Assembly (NCBI GenBank): GCA_037157565.1
Contig: JAZHRO010000014.1
Location: 103,819,501-103,883,500, forward strand
Length of the DNA stretch: 64,000 bases
From: Thalassia testudinum
Lineage: Eukaryota; Streptophyta; Magnoliopsida; Alismatales; Hydrocharitaceae
Direction: 5' to 3'
The notes under the pieces are model-generated. The model had not been told where the DNA came from, did not search any database, and saw nothing but the letters and a program-made list of their open reading frames with translations. Position 1 is the first letter of the stretch. Each line of letters begins with the position of its first letter. The position numbers were made by a program, and so were the translations under genes. Positions 10,414 to 20,552 of the stretch are shown piece after piece.

Positions 10414-11723
10414 CTATCGGTACTAGCCTTCCATGGTTTGCTAATGTAGTAAATTACTTGGCATCTCATCAAATCCCGTCCGATTGGCCGAAGGCCAAGA
10501 AGGACAAATTACGCTCCGATGCCAAGTATTACATTTGGGAAGACCCGTACCTCTTCCGCATAGGTGCTGATCAGATCATTCAGAGATGTGTCCCGGAAGA
10601 GGAAATCAGCAATATCCTATCCTTCTACCATGACCAGGCATGCGGTGGCCATTTCTCAGGCCATAAAACCGCATCCAAAGTCCTCCAGTGTGGCTTCTAC
10701 TGGCCTACACTATTCAAGGACGCATACAGCCACTGTAAGGCATGCAGTCATTGCCAGACTTTGGACAACATGAACCGTCGCGGCATGATGCCTTTACAGC
10801 CGATTCTCGTATGCGAAATCTTCGATGTCTGGGGGATTGATTTTATGGGCCCCTTTCCTGTTTCGGATGGTTTCGAGTACATCCTGCTTGCGGTGGACTA
10901 CGTGTCCAAATGGATCGAAGCCATACCGACCCGAAACTGTGATCACAAGATTGTTCTTAAGTTCATACATCATAACATTTTCTCAAGGTTCGGGATTCCC
11001 CGTGCTATTATCTCTGATGGGGGGACCCATTTTACAAATGCTCAGTTTAGGTCACTTATGGCCAAATTTGGGGTGTCTCATCGAATCTCTGCTCCTTACC
11101 ACCCCCAAACAAATGGTCTAGCTGAGCTATCAAATCGGGAGATCAAGAAAATCCTGCAAGTCACTGTCCGGCCTGACAGGAAGGACTGGTCGTCCCGACT
11201 TCCGGAAGCATTGTGGGCCTATAGGACCGCCCACAAGACCCAATTGGGCATGTCTCCCTTTAGAATGGTGTACGGAAAGGCATGCCACCTTCCCGTAGAA
11301 CTGGAGCATAAAGCCTATTGGGAAGTACGGAACTGTAATCTAGATCTTTCCAAGGCTGGGACCCACAGAAAACTCCAAATCAGCGAGATCGGTGAATTAC
11401 GCCTAGACGCGTACGAGAACTCGCAAATCTACAAGGAGCGGGTTAAAGCCTTCCACGACAAACACATCTCGAGAAAGATCTTTCATCCTGGTCAAAAGGT
11501 CCTACTCTTTGATGCCCGACTCAAACTTTTCCCGGGAAAGCTGAGGTCCAAGTGGGTCGGACCATATTTGGTCCGACAGGTTTTTGGAAATGGAGCAATC
11601 AAAATCAGTCCACTCAGCCACGATTCTGAACCTTTCATCGTGAACGGTCAAAGACTCAAGCCGTTCATTGATGTAACTTCTACTGATTTGGCTGAAGCAT
11701 CTTATATCCTCCATTCCCCTTGA
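10302..11723 (+). CDS. int: Integrase of element A
   Basis: Frame open to TGA at 11723; the authentic coding sense starts at about 10345 (SRLPSE), after the frameshift. Integrase inserts the DNA copy into the genome. An N-terminal zinc-binding segment with His/His/Cys/Cys is visible (HDQ...[10 protein letters not shown]...CKACSHC). The catalytic core shows the DDE residues in [17 protein letters not shown] and [10 protein letters not shown]-terminal GPY-type module is present ([15 protein letters not shown]). The last residues end close to [13 protein letters not shown], as in elements B and C. No additional ORF follows. Confidence 0.9.
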   Translation: MRQGRKAECGSRPSRLPSEIISPSGPITEHFPDEHLLTIGTSLPWFANVVNYLASHQIPSDWPKAKKDKLRSDAKYYIWEDPYLFRIGADQIIQRCVPEEEISNILSFYHDQACGGHFSGHKTASKVLQCGFYWPTLFKDAYSHCKACSHCQTLDNMNRRGMMPLQPILVCEIFDVWGIDFMGPFPVSDGFEYILLAVDYVSKWIEAIPTRNCDHKIVLKFIHHNIFSRFGIPRAIISDGGTHFTNAQFRSLMAKFGVSHRISAPYHPQTNGLAELSNREIKKILQVTVRPDRKDWSSRLPEALWAYRTAHKTQLGMSPFRMVYGKACHLPVELEHKAYWEVRNCNLDLSKAGTHRKLQISEIGELRLDAYENSQIYKERVKAFHDKHISRKIFHPGQKVLLFDARLKLFPGKLRSKWVGPYLVRQVFGNGAIKISPLSHDSEPFIVNGQRLKPFIDVTSTDLAEASYILHSP

Positions 11724-11763
11724 GCTTATTGCGCCCAGCCGATGGCGTAAAACTCAGCGCTTA

Positions 11764-11779
11764 ACGGGAGGCAACCCGT
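11764..11779 (+). other. Small hairpin with AGGCAA loop after pol (element A)
   Basis: ACGGG-AGGCAA-CCCGT, 40 bases after the integrase stop. Related structures are at 61062-61077 (element C) and on the minus strand at 44400-44381 and 39768-39750 (element E). Confidence 0.5.
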
Positions 11780-11973
11780 CATTTTCCTAAAAATCCAAAA
11801 CTTTTTCTGACACCTTTTTACACTTAAGGTTCACCCTTGTAGACAGCCGACCCCACCTCAGATGCTTGCATCTGGGATTAGAAATCGTCCGCAAAAATTC
11901 AACCCAACCCATTCACTCATCCAAATTTCTGTCTTAAGGAATGAACTAAGTTAAATAAAAACCCCCTAGGTTA

Positions 11974-12010
11974 CAATGAGGACATTGCAAATCTTAGGCA
12001 TGGGGGGGTA
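11974..12010 (+). other. CAATG hairpin and second purine-tract-like motif (element A)
   Basis: CAATG-AGGA-CATTG (11974-11987) is followed by AGGCATGGGGGGGTA (11996-12010), nearly the same as the true polypurine tract AGGCATGGGGGTA 1.28 kb downstream. The same arrangement occurs in elements B, C and E. Confidence 0.55.
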
Positions 12011-12696
12011 TGAAAGTGCAAAACTTGTAAGAAAAGGTTTCAAACAAAAAATTCACATATGCCAAAAACATCATAAAAATTAAAAATTTTCGAAAAAGAA
12101 TAAGAGGAAAAGAGGAGAAGGAAATTTTGTGAAGGAGAAGGAGAAAAGAAACAAAATGAAAAAGGAGCACAAAATTATGAGAAAAGGTGATAGTCATTAG
12201 TAAGGAACTAAGGAATTAACCTAAGTTCTAGACCTCATTCAAGAAAATAACTGAAAAGTGCATAATGAGATTAGTAAGAACGCAAACCTTAGGCAATCTT
12301 GAATAGACTCTTAGTACCCATTAAGATCCAGACAATCCTCAAGAGGTTGAGGAAAATGAAAAGCTTAAGTACTAGGACCAAGGCTTAGGGAGTATTTGGC
12401 CTCGTTAACTAATTTTTGGTTTACGGGACTTAGTAACCTAAGCACCCTAACCTCACACACAGCCTGGTTCAGTAAGCGTAAAAATCAAAATCACGCAGAA
12501 GCTTCGCAAAATTCTGAAAAGTACACCTAGAGTAGGAGCGGCCGACCAACACAAGTTGATTTGGACGAGTTCCCAGCGCGGAGAGGCGGGAAATCCCCTC
12601 GAAGATGCGTAACAAAATATCATCTCCTCGGTGCTTGTCTCTTAGGATATTCACATATCCTACTGGGGGCATGTAAGCACTCTGCTGATTCAGATT

Positions 12697-12852
12697 CCAT
12701 GGATGGCATTATCTCGAAGTGTCAATTGCCAGGGTCTGGATTCAGCCACGGAACACCATGGATGGGACTATCTCGAAATCTCAATAGCCAGGGTTCCGGG
12801 GGTTGCCATGGGCGGTGCTATCTCGAAGCATCGATCGCCAGGAACCCTTGAG
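12697..12852 (+). repeat. Three imperfect tandem repeats in element A 3' region
   Basis: Units start with CCATGG at 12697, 12756 and 12806 and share a core CTATCTCGAA...GCCAGG. Element C has the same set at 62076-62225. Confidence 0.7.
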
Positions 12853-13264
12853 GATTGATGATGGGTGCAATGAATCTGATACAGACCGTGTTGAAAAGCC
12901 AATCCTAAGCTAGAATTAAAAAGAAAAAGAGATAAAACTCTCCAAACAGAAAAATTTTCTATCTCTCTCTCTTACAAAACGCACTGCGAACTGAGCCAGG
13001 GCTAAAATCATTTCAAGCACGGGTGCTTTAACCACAAAGTCCAATAAACCTTAGGTTAGTTCTTGTGGGCCTTAAAAACATTTGCTAAGGACTGAGGCCA
13101 AGGCTAGACAGATTTGGATCTTGATTGGTACTAGGGTACCTTTTAGGCCTATGGTCAGCATTCTAACCTAATCTAAGCTCAAATGAAAAAGCACTTATCT
13201 GAAGCTATTAAGAACTTCATGGTCTAGAACAAGGGTTGAAACCTTAAGTTTTTGCTAAGGGGCT

Positions 13265-13287
13265 AGCAAAAGCTAGGCATGGGGGTA
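13265..13287 (+). promoter_or_regulatory. Polypurine tract of element A
   Basis: AGCAAAAGCTAGGCATGGGGGTA directly abuts the 3' LTR. The near-identical tract occurs at 34004-34026 (B) and 62651-62673 (C). It serves as the plus-strand primer site. Confidence 0.85.
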
Positions 13288-16087
13288 TGATGAGAACCTC
13301 ATCATGAGCCATAACTAGCTCATTTTTACCAAATACAAAGGATAAAGGCTCCTACATAACTCAAGGAAAGGCTTAACTCAGAGAGATTCTGAGTTCGCAA
13401 AGAAAATAGAAACTAAGGGGTAAAAATGCAATTTCACCAATCCAATCTGAAAATAGGGTAACTCAGGGTCCAAACATAGGTCAAAGAAACCTAATAAGAG
13501 GAAAAGTGGGGTGAGATGATTCAATAAGGGCTACAGCAACTCCAAGGAATTAAATGGCATCCTGTAACCCTAAAAACAAACCCACTTAAAATCACGAGGT
13601 TCGAGGCAGAGAGAAAAATCAACTAAACCCTCTAAAATTCATAGAAAAATAATCTCTAGGGTTTAGAACCTTCAATTTGGCCTTAGGAACCCATTTTGAC
13701 CTACATTGAGAACCATGCCCAATTAATAACTTAATTTGGGTTTTTACGTAAATTGACCGGTCAAACAAGGTTTAATCTAGAAATAAAATTCACCATCATA
13801 ATCCTTAGGCCCCAATTAGTCATGTATAAAAACTTGAGCCTAAGAGGAAACCTTCTTGACCAACTTTACACTTTGGTCCTCATTTATTTACTTTTTGGCC
13901 CTCAACTTTTGAACCCTCACATTTCTGCCCCTAACTCTTCTTCGTTCTTGGCATTCAGGCCCCTCCTGCCAAAACCTGACCAGCACCATGCTCCGGCGAC
14001 CTTGCGCGGAGCATGGCGCCGCGTAGGGTAAGGGGGAGGGTCTGGCAAGTAAACCGGGGGTGCCCTGCGTCGTCAGCCGTCGCAGGAACACCCCCCTGGT
14101 CGCTGCAACCCACCATACCGGCCGTGCGAACGCACGGACGGTATGGGTCTCCATCTCCGGCGTCCTCCGGCGAGGGAGACACGTCGTCTCCCTCCGCCCT
14201 CCTCTCTGATTCTACCCTATAAGTACCCCCCGTCGCTCCACCGTTCAAGGGAGCTCGGTCCTGACGGAGAAAGACCCCCACTTCCTCTCTTCCCACTCCG
14301 ACAGGGAGCCCTCCAGCTCCGGCGGCCTCTCCCCTTCCTCCTCGTCGCTCTGCCGCACTACCAGCTGCAAGGTTGCCCTCCCTCGCTCTTCCCGCGCCAC
14401 GCCGTACCCAGCTGGCGCCTCTCCGGCCCTCTCCTCGCCGCCGCCCCTTCCCCCGGGCATCTTCTTCTCCGGCGACAGTCGATACGACTGCCGCCTTGCT
14501 CCAGCCCCTTTCGTCTCCGTAGCTAGGTCAGAACTTCTCCCCATCTCCCCCTCTTTCTTTTCCTCACTGTCTTTTATTTGATTAAACCCTCGACCGCCCC
14601 TGTCCACCGTCACCCCTTTCGTCTCCGGCCAAACTCCGGCGAGACTCCCCCGTCGCTCCACAGCCCCATACGCCTCGCCGACCCTCACAGAACCTCCGCC
14701 TACTCACCCTGATCAACCTCCGCCCTTCCACTCCCCACCACTCGCCCTCTGCAGACCCCCCGAACAAACCCACTTCTTCGCCCGCAGTTTGACCTAGGGC
14801 GACCCTCACGCTCCGCCCCGCCGCCTGCCAGACCCCCCACCACCTTCGCCGTGCCACGGCGAAGGTTCTCCGCGTATCTGATTAGGCCGAGAGGCCGTTC
14901 CTCTGTGGACAGGTATCTCGACCGCCGTCGCCATTGCTGCATGGAAGGAGCACCTTCAACCTGCAGCTCCAGGTGCGATTCGCCCAGGTGCGACTCCCAG
15001 GCTGCGCGGGGCATCTCCGCGAAGCATCCCAGACTTGCAGCTGGGGCAAAGGCCTCGTGTGCAACCGCGAACTCCTACAGCTTCCTCAGCTGCGGGCGCC
15101 CAATTGGGGTGGGACATTTAGTCCCACCTCGTAACTTTTCAGAGGAGCGCGCCCGCATAAAGGCAAAACGTGCCCTATGTTCGTTGCCTCCTGAGCATGG
15201 GGTGAGGTCCCTCTCACTTACCCGCTCGACCCGGCCTCGTCCGCGACCACGCCCCACGGACCTGGCCCGACCCGACTAAGCCCGACCTGCACTCCTCGCC
15301 CACCACGCACGCCGGTGGGCCTGGACCCGGGCACGACCCGTACCCGAATACCCGGCAGCTCTGGGAGAGCTTTCCTAAGAGCGTCTTCCGTGAGAGAGAA
15401 ACACAGGGAGAGGGTAGAATTAGGTTTTGCCCCTCTGATCAAGCTGTGCAAGTGTGCAGGTAGAGAAGAAGAAGAAAGACGCCCGCTGAACAGAGAAGAA
15501 GGCCGACGAAAGCTGAAGGAAGGAGGAGCATCGAGCGGCACTGTAGCAGCGGCGGTTTAAGTCGTCTGATTGGAAAATCAGACGACGTCCTGAAGGTAAA
15601 GAAGGAGAAGGAAGGCGAGGCAGAGGAGAACACAGAGAGGCCAAGTGAAGACTCTGCAAAAGAAGAAGAGCACGAGAAGAAGATCTGAAGAAAGGAAAAG
15701 AAGAAAGAAAGAAGAAGAAGAAGAACAGGACCGCTAGGGAGAAGAAAAAGAAAGAGACGAGCAGAAACAAGAACTGAAAGAAGAAGAAGAACATCACTAC
15801 TGCTGCAGATAAAGAAGAATAGCAAAGGAAGAAAGCAGAAGAGCCAAGCAGAAGAGGAGAGGATAAGCAAAGAGAAAAGAAGAGAAGAAGAAAGAAGCCA
15901 ACAAATTCTCTCTCTCTCCTTCTTTATTTTTGTAAAAGAAACTTGTACCCCTAGAATACAACTTGCTCCCTGAGTTCGACCTCGGGAACTCTTTTATTTC
16001 CGAGTAACAAATTGTATTAAACTGGTAATCACTTCTCTATACTATACTACGACGAAATAATAGAACTATAGAGGAAGGTCGTCACCA
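13288..16087 (+). repeat. Element A 3' LTR
   Basis: Begins TGATGAGAACC and ends GTCACCA. It matches 2307-5100 closely along its whole length, including the candidate TATA box (14218-14224) and the hairpin (15561-15586). The high similarity indicates a recent insertion. Confidence 0.95.
15561..15586 (+). promoter_or_regulatory. Conserved hairpin in element A 3' LTR
   Basis: Identical to the 4580-4605 hairpin: 11-bp stem, GGAA loop. Confidence 0.65.
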
Positions 16088-16092
16088 CTCTA
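16088..16092. repeat. Target-site duplication of element A (right copy, CTCTA)
   Basis: Matches 2302-2306. Confidence 0.92.
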
Positions 16093-16280
16093 CAACAGAA
16101 GAAGATGGATGACTCAGATGGTGCCATGTGGCGCCATCTAGGCTGCCCAACATCGACCATCAACGACTACTGGCGCCCCCTCATCATCTTCACCTTTGAA
16201 TCCTAACCGTTGGATGATCATCCAATGGTTAGGAAGCCTCTACGTCGCGGCCTCAAAAACTTCTCCTTGTGACAATCCCT

Positions 16281-16345
16281 GGCCGCAGCACATTGGTTGG
16301 GATGTTGGCCTCCAAGGGAGGGGCGCAGGTTCGAATCCTCGTGCC
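16281..16345 (+). other. tRNA-like segment with B-box inside B's 5' LTR
   Basis: GGTTGGGATGTTGGCC-TCCAAGGGAG-GGGCGCAGGTTCGAATCC resembles the D-arm to T-arm part of a tRNA, with a perfect B-box (GGTTCGAATCC at 16328-16338) and a CCTCCAA loop similar to tRNA-Gly(UCC). The acceptor stem is not convincing. The same module is at 34641-34710, so it was part of the LTR when B inserted. Confidence 0.5.
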
Positions 16346-16567
16346 CCCCCAATTCGCCAATTAGACATGGCCGCACGTGTGCACAAAGGCACAACGCACA
16401 GCCATGCATGTGCACAAGGGCGTCACACACAACACAACCACACGCAGCAGCAGCCAACACATGCCAGTGCATGCACGCGACACGGCTGCATGATGCGCAT
16501 GCCAGCAACTGTGAGCGGGCATGTGCATGGCTGGCTCGACCTTCAGCGACAGCCTGGGCAAGTCTTT

Positions 16568-16589
16568 AGTGACGCTTGCAGCCGTCACT
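16568..16589 (+). other. AGTGACG/CGTCACT hairpin, first copy (B 5' LTR)
   Basis: 7-bp inverted repeat around CTTGCAGC. A second, partly decayed copy lies 99 bases downstream (16667-16688). Both recur in the 3' LTR (34914-34934, 35014-35035). Confidence 0.5.
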
Positions 16590-16725
16590 AATTTCCTGTA
16601 TGCTTGAGGACAACTGCGAGCGTGAGCGGTGGGGACAGATCTTCAACGACAGTTGTATGGGTCTTTAGTGATGCTTGCAGCTGTCACTACAGCCCTCTAC
16701 ACGAATTTCTTCCTCTTCTCTCCAC

Positions 16726-16733
16726 TATAAAAG
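16726..16733 (+). promoter_or_regulatory. TATA box of element B 5' LTR
   Basis: TATAAAAG, conserved at 35073-35080 in the 3' LTR. CT-rich sequence follows, as is usual at plant transcription starts. Confidence 0.65.
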
Positions 16734-17414
16734 GACCCCTACACCTCCATTCTGCACGATCTCTACCTACTCTACTCCCACCTACTCCTAAGCTCTAGTA
16801 GCCTACCAAAGCTCCATTAGAGCTTATTCCCAAGCTCCAAAGACCTCTTATTAGTGTAATGCTCCTATATCCCCACCAAATATTCGTCCTTCATCCCACC
16901 ACCTTTATAAGAAGCCTTGGAGTCATCCTCCCACCTCCATTCTGGTAAAAGATCATCTCCATCTCCTCATCCCCATTCCAAAGCCTTGGTGAAGCATTCC
17001 TCTACCCGGCATCCTCCTGCATCTCACCTTAGTCGTCCAGCACCTCACCTCTTCATCCAAGCTACCACCAAGAGCCGTTGTCTTGCCATACAGTCGATTT
17101 GTGAGATTTCTTCTCACCTCTATCTCTTTTATGTTTTAACATATTGTAATAGACATTTGAATGCCATTGTGAAATATCATATTTGTTCTCCACTTTGTGA
17201 AGTTATCTCGCTTGTCTTTTTATTTCAAAAACACCAAAAAATTCACAAAACCCTAAAACACCAAAAAGAAACAAAATGAATCCCTGATTTCAACAAAAAT
17301 AAACGTCGTCGCCCTGTGTTCGACCCGGGACTCCCTCGGAGTTTTGGTTATAAATTGTATTTGATAACGCATTTTGTGAGCTATGACGACGAGTTCTTGA
17401 AACCTTGATCATTT

Positions 17415-17432
17415 TGGCGCCGTTGCTGGGGA
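17415..17432 (+). promoter_or_regulatory. Primer-binding site of element B (tRNA-Asp type)
   Basis: TGGCGCCGTTGCTGGGGA, 3 bases after the LTR end; one difference from element A's site. Confidence 0.85.
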
Positions 17433-18752
17433 GGCATCGGAATTTGCTTTCTTGTCTTCTATGTTCCTTTGCATTTACTTATTATTAACCTTGCTCATCT
17501 CTGGTTTACTATCTTGCAAGTACCCTAGCAAGGAGATCCAAGTACGGTAGACCCGAGTAAAGTGCAGGTAAAGTAATTTGTAAGTGTCCCTCGCATTCCC
17601 CCCCACTAGTTTCATTTCACCACATCAATAACCAAGACCTAATCTACTTAGGTGTTTGCATGAACCCGAGGATAGAATTTGTTTGTCTTGTTTGTCACCT
17701 CCACTCATCTCACCCTTGCATATTATAAAAAAAATAAAAAGATACTTCTTGTGGGACAAATCAACATACACACTACATACATCTACATTTGTGGTACATA
17801 ACCTTACTTGATTTTTATCTACTCAACCAGGATTCTGACTTGTGGAACCGGTACACCAATTCAACACATAAAGGAGTAGAAATCATACTAGGTTAATCAC
17901 CTCTTTGTGTGCCCTAATCGATGGTGCACTTGGGCCAGCTAATTGAATTGTTTGGGCCTCACCACCTAATCTAAAAGGAAGTCATTCTGTAGTTGCCCCA
18001 TAGGATTCAATAATTAGGTCAAGCCAGGTACTCCATATTTTTATTGATTTGTAAAGGAAAATACTTGAACTCGTGATTTCAAACTTGGTTTGCCTCTTGG
18101 AAATTTAGTTGAATATACCTAATATTTGAATCCTAAAAGCTACTAAGCAAGATTCGAACCCTAAAATTCACTTCATCCTTAATAAACTTGCTTGAAATCG
18201 TTTTGGTTGTGCACGTACACATATTCTCAAACAAATCATTAAGGGTACAACCCATTAAGGTCCCATCACATTCCAAAAGCACTAAATATCCCAAGCCTAA
18301 CTAAAATTGATTAAACATTGGCCATAAGGACCGATTCACTCTTCGGGGCCCAGATTGAGATTGTCCACGATTAACCTGCTTATACTAGTGAATCTGATGT
18401 CTAGCTAGGGGAGTAGTGTCGAATGACCATGGCTAGGGGGTACACTAGGAACCGGAAGAGAATGCCAAAGGAAGAACCTTCTCCCCAGTCCCTCCTTCTA
18501 ATTGGTTGGATCGACTGGATACAAGTAGAGTAAATCGCCTATAATCTTAAGACGGATTTTGAGAGTCTATAGACCTTTAGGTAGCCAACCTAAGGACAGG
18601 CTTGTATTTTTTGTGCTGTAGGGTTCCCTCTCTTCCTCGTCCTTCCAACTTCCTTCCAGTGTATGCTTGGAAGGAGGTCATTGAACCCTCGTATGGAAGG
18701 ACCTTTAGACCATTACCGGAGGTGCAGGTTGAGTTATAGCCAAGACGATCCC
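17433..18752 (+). other. Untranslated leader of element B
   Basis: About 1.3 kb with no supported coding sequence, between the primer site and the degenerate gag. Confidence 0.55.
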
Positions 18753-20552
18753 ATGGCTAATCAACAACCACGTCCCTTGCCCACGAACCAGCAGGAGCTG
18801 ATTCGGAGGTAGTTGTAAGAATTGCAGTAGATGTAGTAATGGTTCCAATGGATGTATCGTCAAGGCGCTCGGCCCTTGAAGGATTTCTATGATCCTTCAA
18901 ACTATGGGGAACATCCCGAGGTCATGATTCCTGCCGGAGACGTAGAAATCAAGCCCCAAGTCTTAAGTTTGATTAAGCATTTCCATGATCTTCGCTCGAA
19001 GGACCCATTCTAGCACTTGGAGGATCTGACGACTTTGGTTCAAACCACCAAAGCGAGGAATGTGAACAAAGAGAAAATGTTCATGAGGCTCTTTCCCCAC
19101 TCTCTTAGGGATAAGGCTACACATTGGTACTGGAAAATTGGAAGGTTGATAGAAACATGGGCTGCTCTTAATCGAATGGACCAATGCCTTGAGATGAGCA
19201 ATTACCACTTTCACCCAGCAGCCGGAGGAACCGTTTCATAGTGCCTGGGAGCGATTCCAGGAACTTTTGAGGAAGTGTCCACACCATGAGGTGCCAAAAT
19301 AGCAACTCGTGTAGATATTCTATCACGGGTTGGTTGAACAACTTTGTAATCACGTGGATGCCTCCTGCAGAGGTAATTTCCTTAATAGGGATGCAGATAG
19401 TGCATATGACCTGTTTGAGGAAATGAGCAAGAATTCAATTAATCATGCCTCCATGGATGCCTTCAACCAATCCCAACAACCCAGGTCAAATGCTATTGAG
19501 ATCCAGGATTCTCATTCATTTGACATGGAATTGATTTGTAACAAGCTTGATAAGATAGACTTGGTTGCTAAAAGAATGGAAGAATGGACATTTAGGAATA
19601 AGGAGAAACACATCTACACCCACTCAATCCCAGAATTTGGGATTCCATTCCTCACGAGCTCCTACGAGGCAGGAATTCGTGAACCAACTTGAATCGGCTC
19701 AACTTATGAGCCAGGATTTCTTGGAACCTTATGGGTTCCAAACTGGGGCCTTTGATCCCAGTTTTTCTGATCCTTCCTTCTCTACATCCTCTCCCTATGA
19801 GGATGCGTATGTAATACAGGAGAATGCTAGGTCCAATCCATATTCCAACACTTATAATTCAGGTTGGAGGAACCACCCTAACTTCTCTTGGAAAAGTCAA
19901 GGGCAACAGATCCAAACACAACCCAGCAACTATGCATCTCAAAGACCTATGGATCAGGGTCAAGTATACACTCAGTTGCCTCTGAGACCGATTTCTCAGC
20001 CACCTTGGAATGCCCAACAATCTGTAGGGCAGGCTGATTTGAACCGACAGATGGCAGAAATGCAAGGGTCCATGCTGCAGCATATGCACAAATGAAGACA
20101 TCCTTGGACAACTTGCAACCCGAGCTTATTACCAACTCCCGACAGGCCGGATCTCTACCATCCCAATCGATACCCAACCTATGCAATGTGCAAAATTAGG
20201 ATAATAGAACCCAAGGGTACAGAAATCAAAGGGACCCACATGTACATGCTCAGGTGGTTGAGCAGGGTCCCTCCTCTTCTTCTTCTGGATACATGATCAA
20301 TCAAGGCCCTCTAATCTTCACAAACCCACCTCAAGACCCAAACCTGTACGCCTTTGCAAACTCTATCACCTTGAGAAGTGGAAAGCAAACCCAGGACCCT
20401 GAATTACCTTCTAGAAGCCAAAACCTGGGGAGCTTGAGAGAGAAAAGGACTTTGAAGAAGACAATAAGGCCCAGGGACCGGAAATTGAAGACACCACCCA
20501 CATCCTGTTCCTTGAAGCCTTATTGGAAACCAAGAAGAAGAAAACCTTAGAG
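18753..20552 (+). pseudogene. gag: Degenerate gag of element B
   Basis: From ATG at 18753 the frame meets several stops within 30 codons in a Gln-rich segment, then recovers. Gag-core similarity to element A is clear in pieces: DKATHWYWKIGRLIETWA (about 19108), FHSAWERFQELLRKCPHHE (about 19236, another frame), NSINHASMDAFNQS (19430) and [16 protein letters not shown] (about 19854). Frameshifts and stops occur at about 18820, 19242, 19690 and 20095. The tail contains the ITLRSGKQTQDPELP segment, which matches [14 protein letters not shown] in element A. Confidence 0.85.

Larger units (their letters stand above)
11724..13287 (+). other. 3' noncoding region of element A
   Basis: About 1.56 kb between integrase and the 3' LTR. 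No supported ORF, and no envelope-like gene. It holds a small hairpin (11764-11779), a CAATG-hairpin plus purine-tract-like motif (11974-12010), an A-rich stretch (about 12050-12190), three imperfect 47-59 bp repeats (12697-12852) and the polypurine tract. Confidence 0.7.
2307..16087 (+). mobile_element. Element A: near-complete Athila-lineage Ty3/gypsy retrotransposon
   Basis: A 13.8 kb element with two nearly matching LTRs (2794 and 2800 bp), a primer site, gag-protease, RT-RNase H, integrase, a 1.5 kb 3' noncoding region, a polypurine tract and a perfect 5-bp target duplication. The gag core ([12 protein letters not shown], then [14 protein letters not shown]), protease DLGAS, the RT motif with [10 protein letters not shown] and FMDD, and a primer site matching the 3' end of tRNA-Asp place it in the Athila lineage. 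No envelope-like ORF is seen after integrase. Two small frameshifts in pol make it probably non-functional now, but it is the youngest insertion here. Confidence 0.95.
16088..17411 (+). repeat. Element B 5' LTR, second part
   Basis: Continues the LTR broken at 2306 and ends CTTGATCA. It aligns with 34456-35752. It contains a tRNA-like segment (16281-16345), two AGTGAYG hairpins (16568-16589, 16667-16688), a TATA box (16726-16733) and a U5 GTTCGACCCGGGA motif (17318-17330). Joined to 1879-2306 it gives a 5' LTR of about 1.75 kb. Confidence 0.88.

Noticed and set aside
11724..13287. Envelope-like ORF after integrase, as in some Athila elements
   Set aside because: No frame of useful length with membrane segments. 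The plus-strand 96-residue frame at 12561-12851 is translated minisatellite.
16281..16345. A functional tRNA gene
   Set aside because: Good T-arm and B-box but no convincing acceptor stem, and it lies inside an LTR in two diverged copies.
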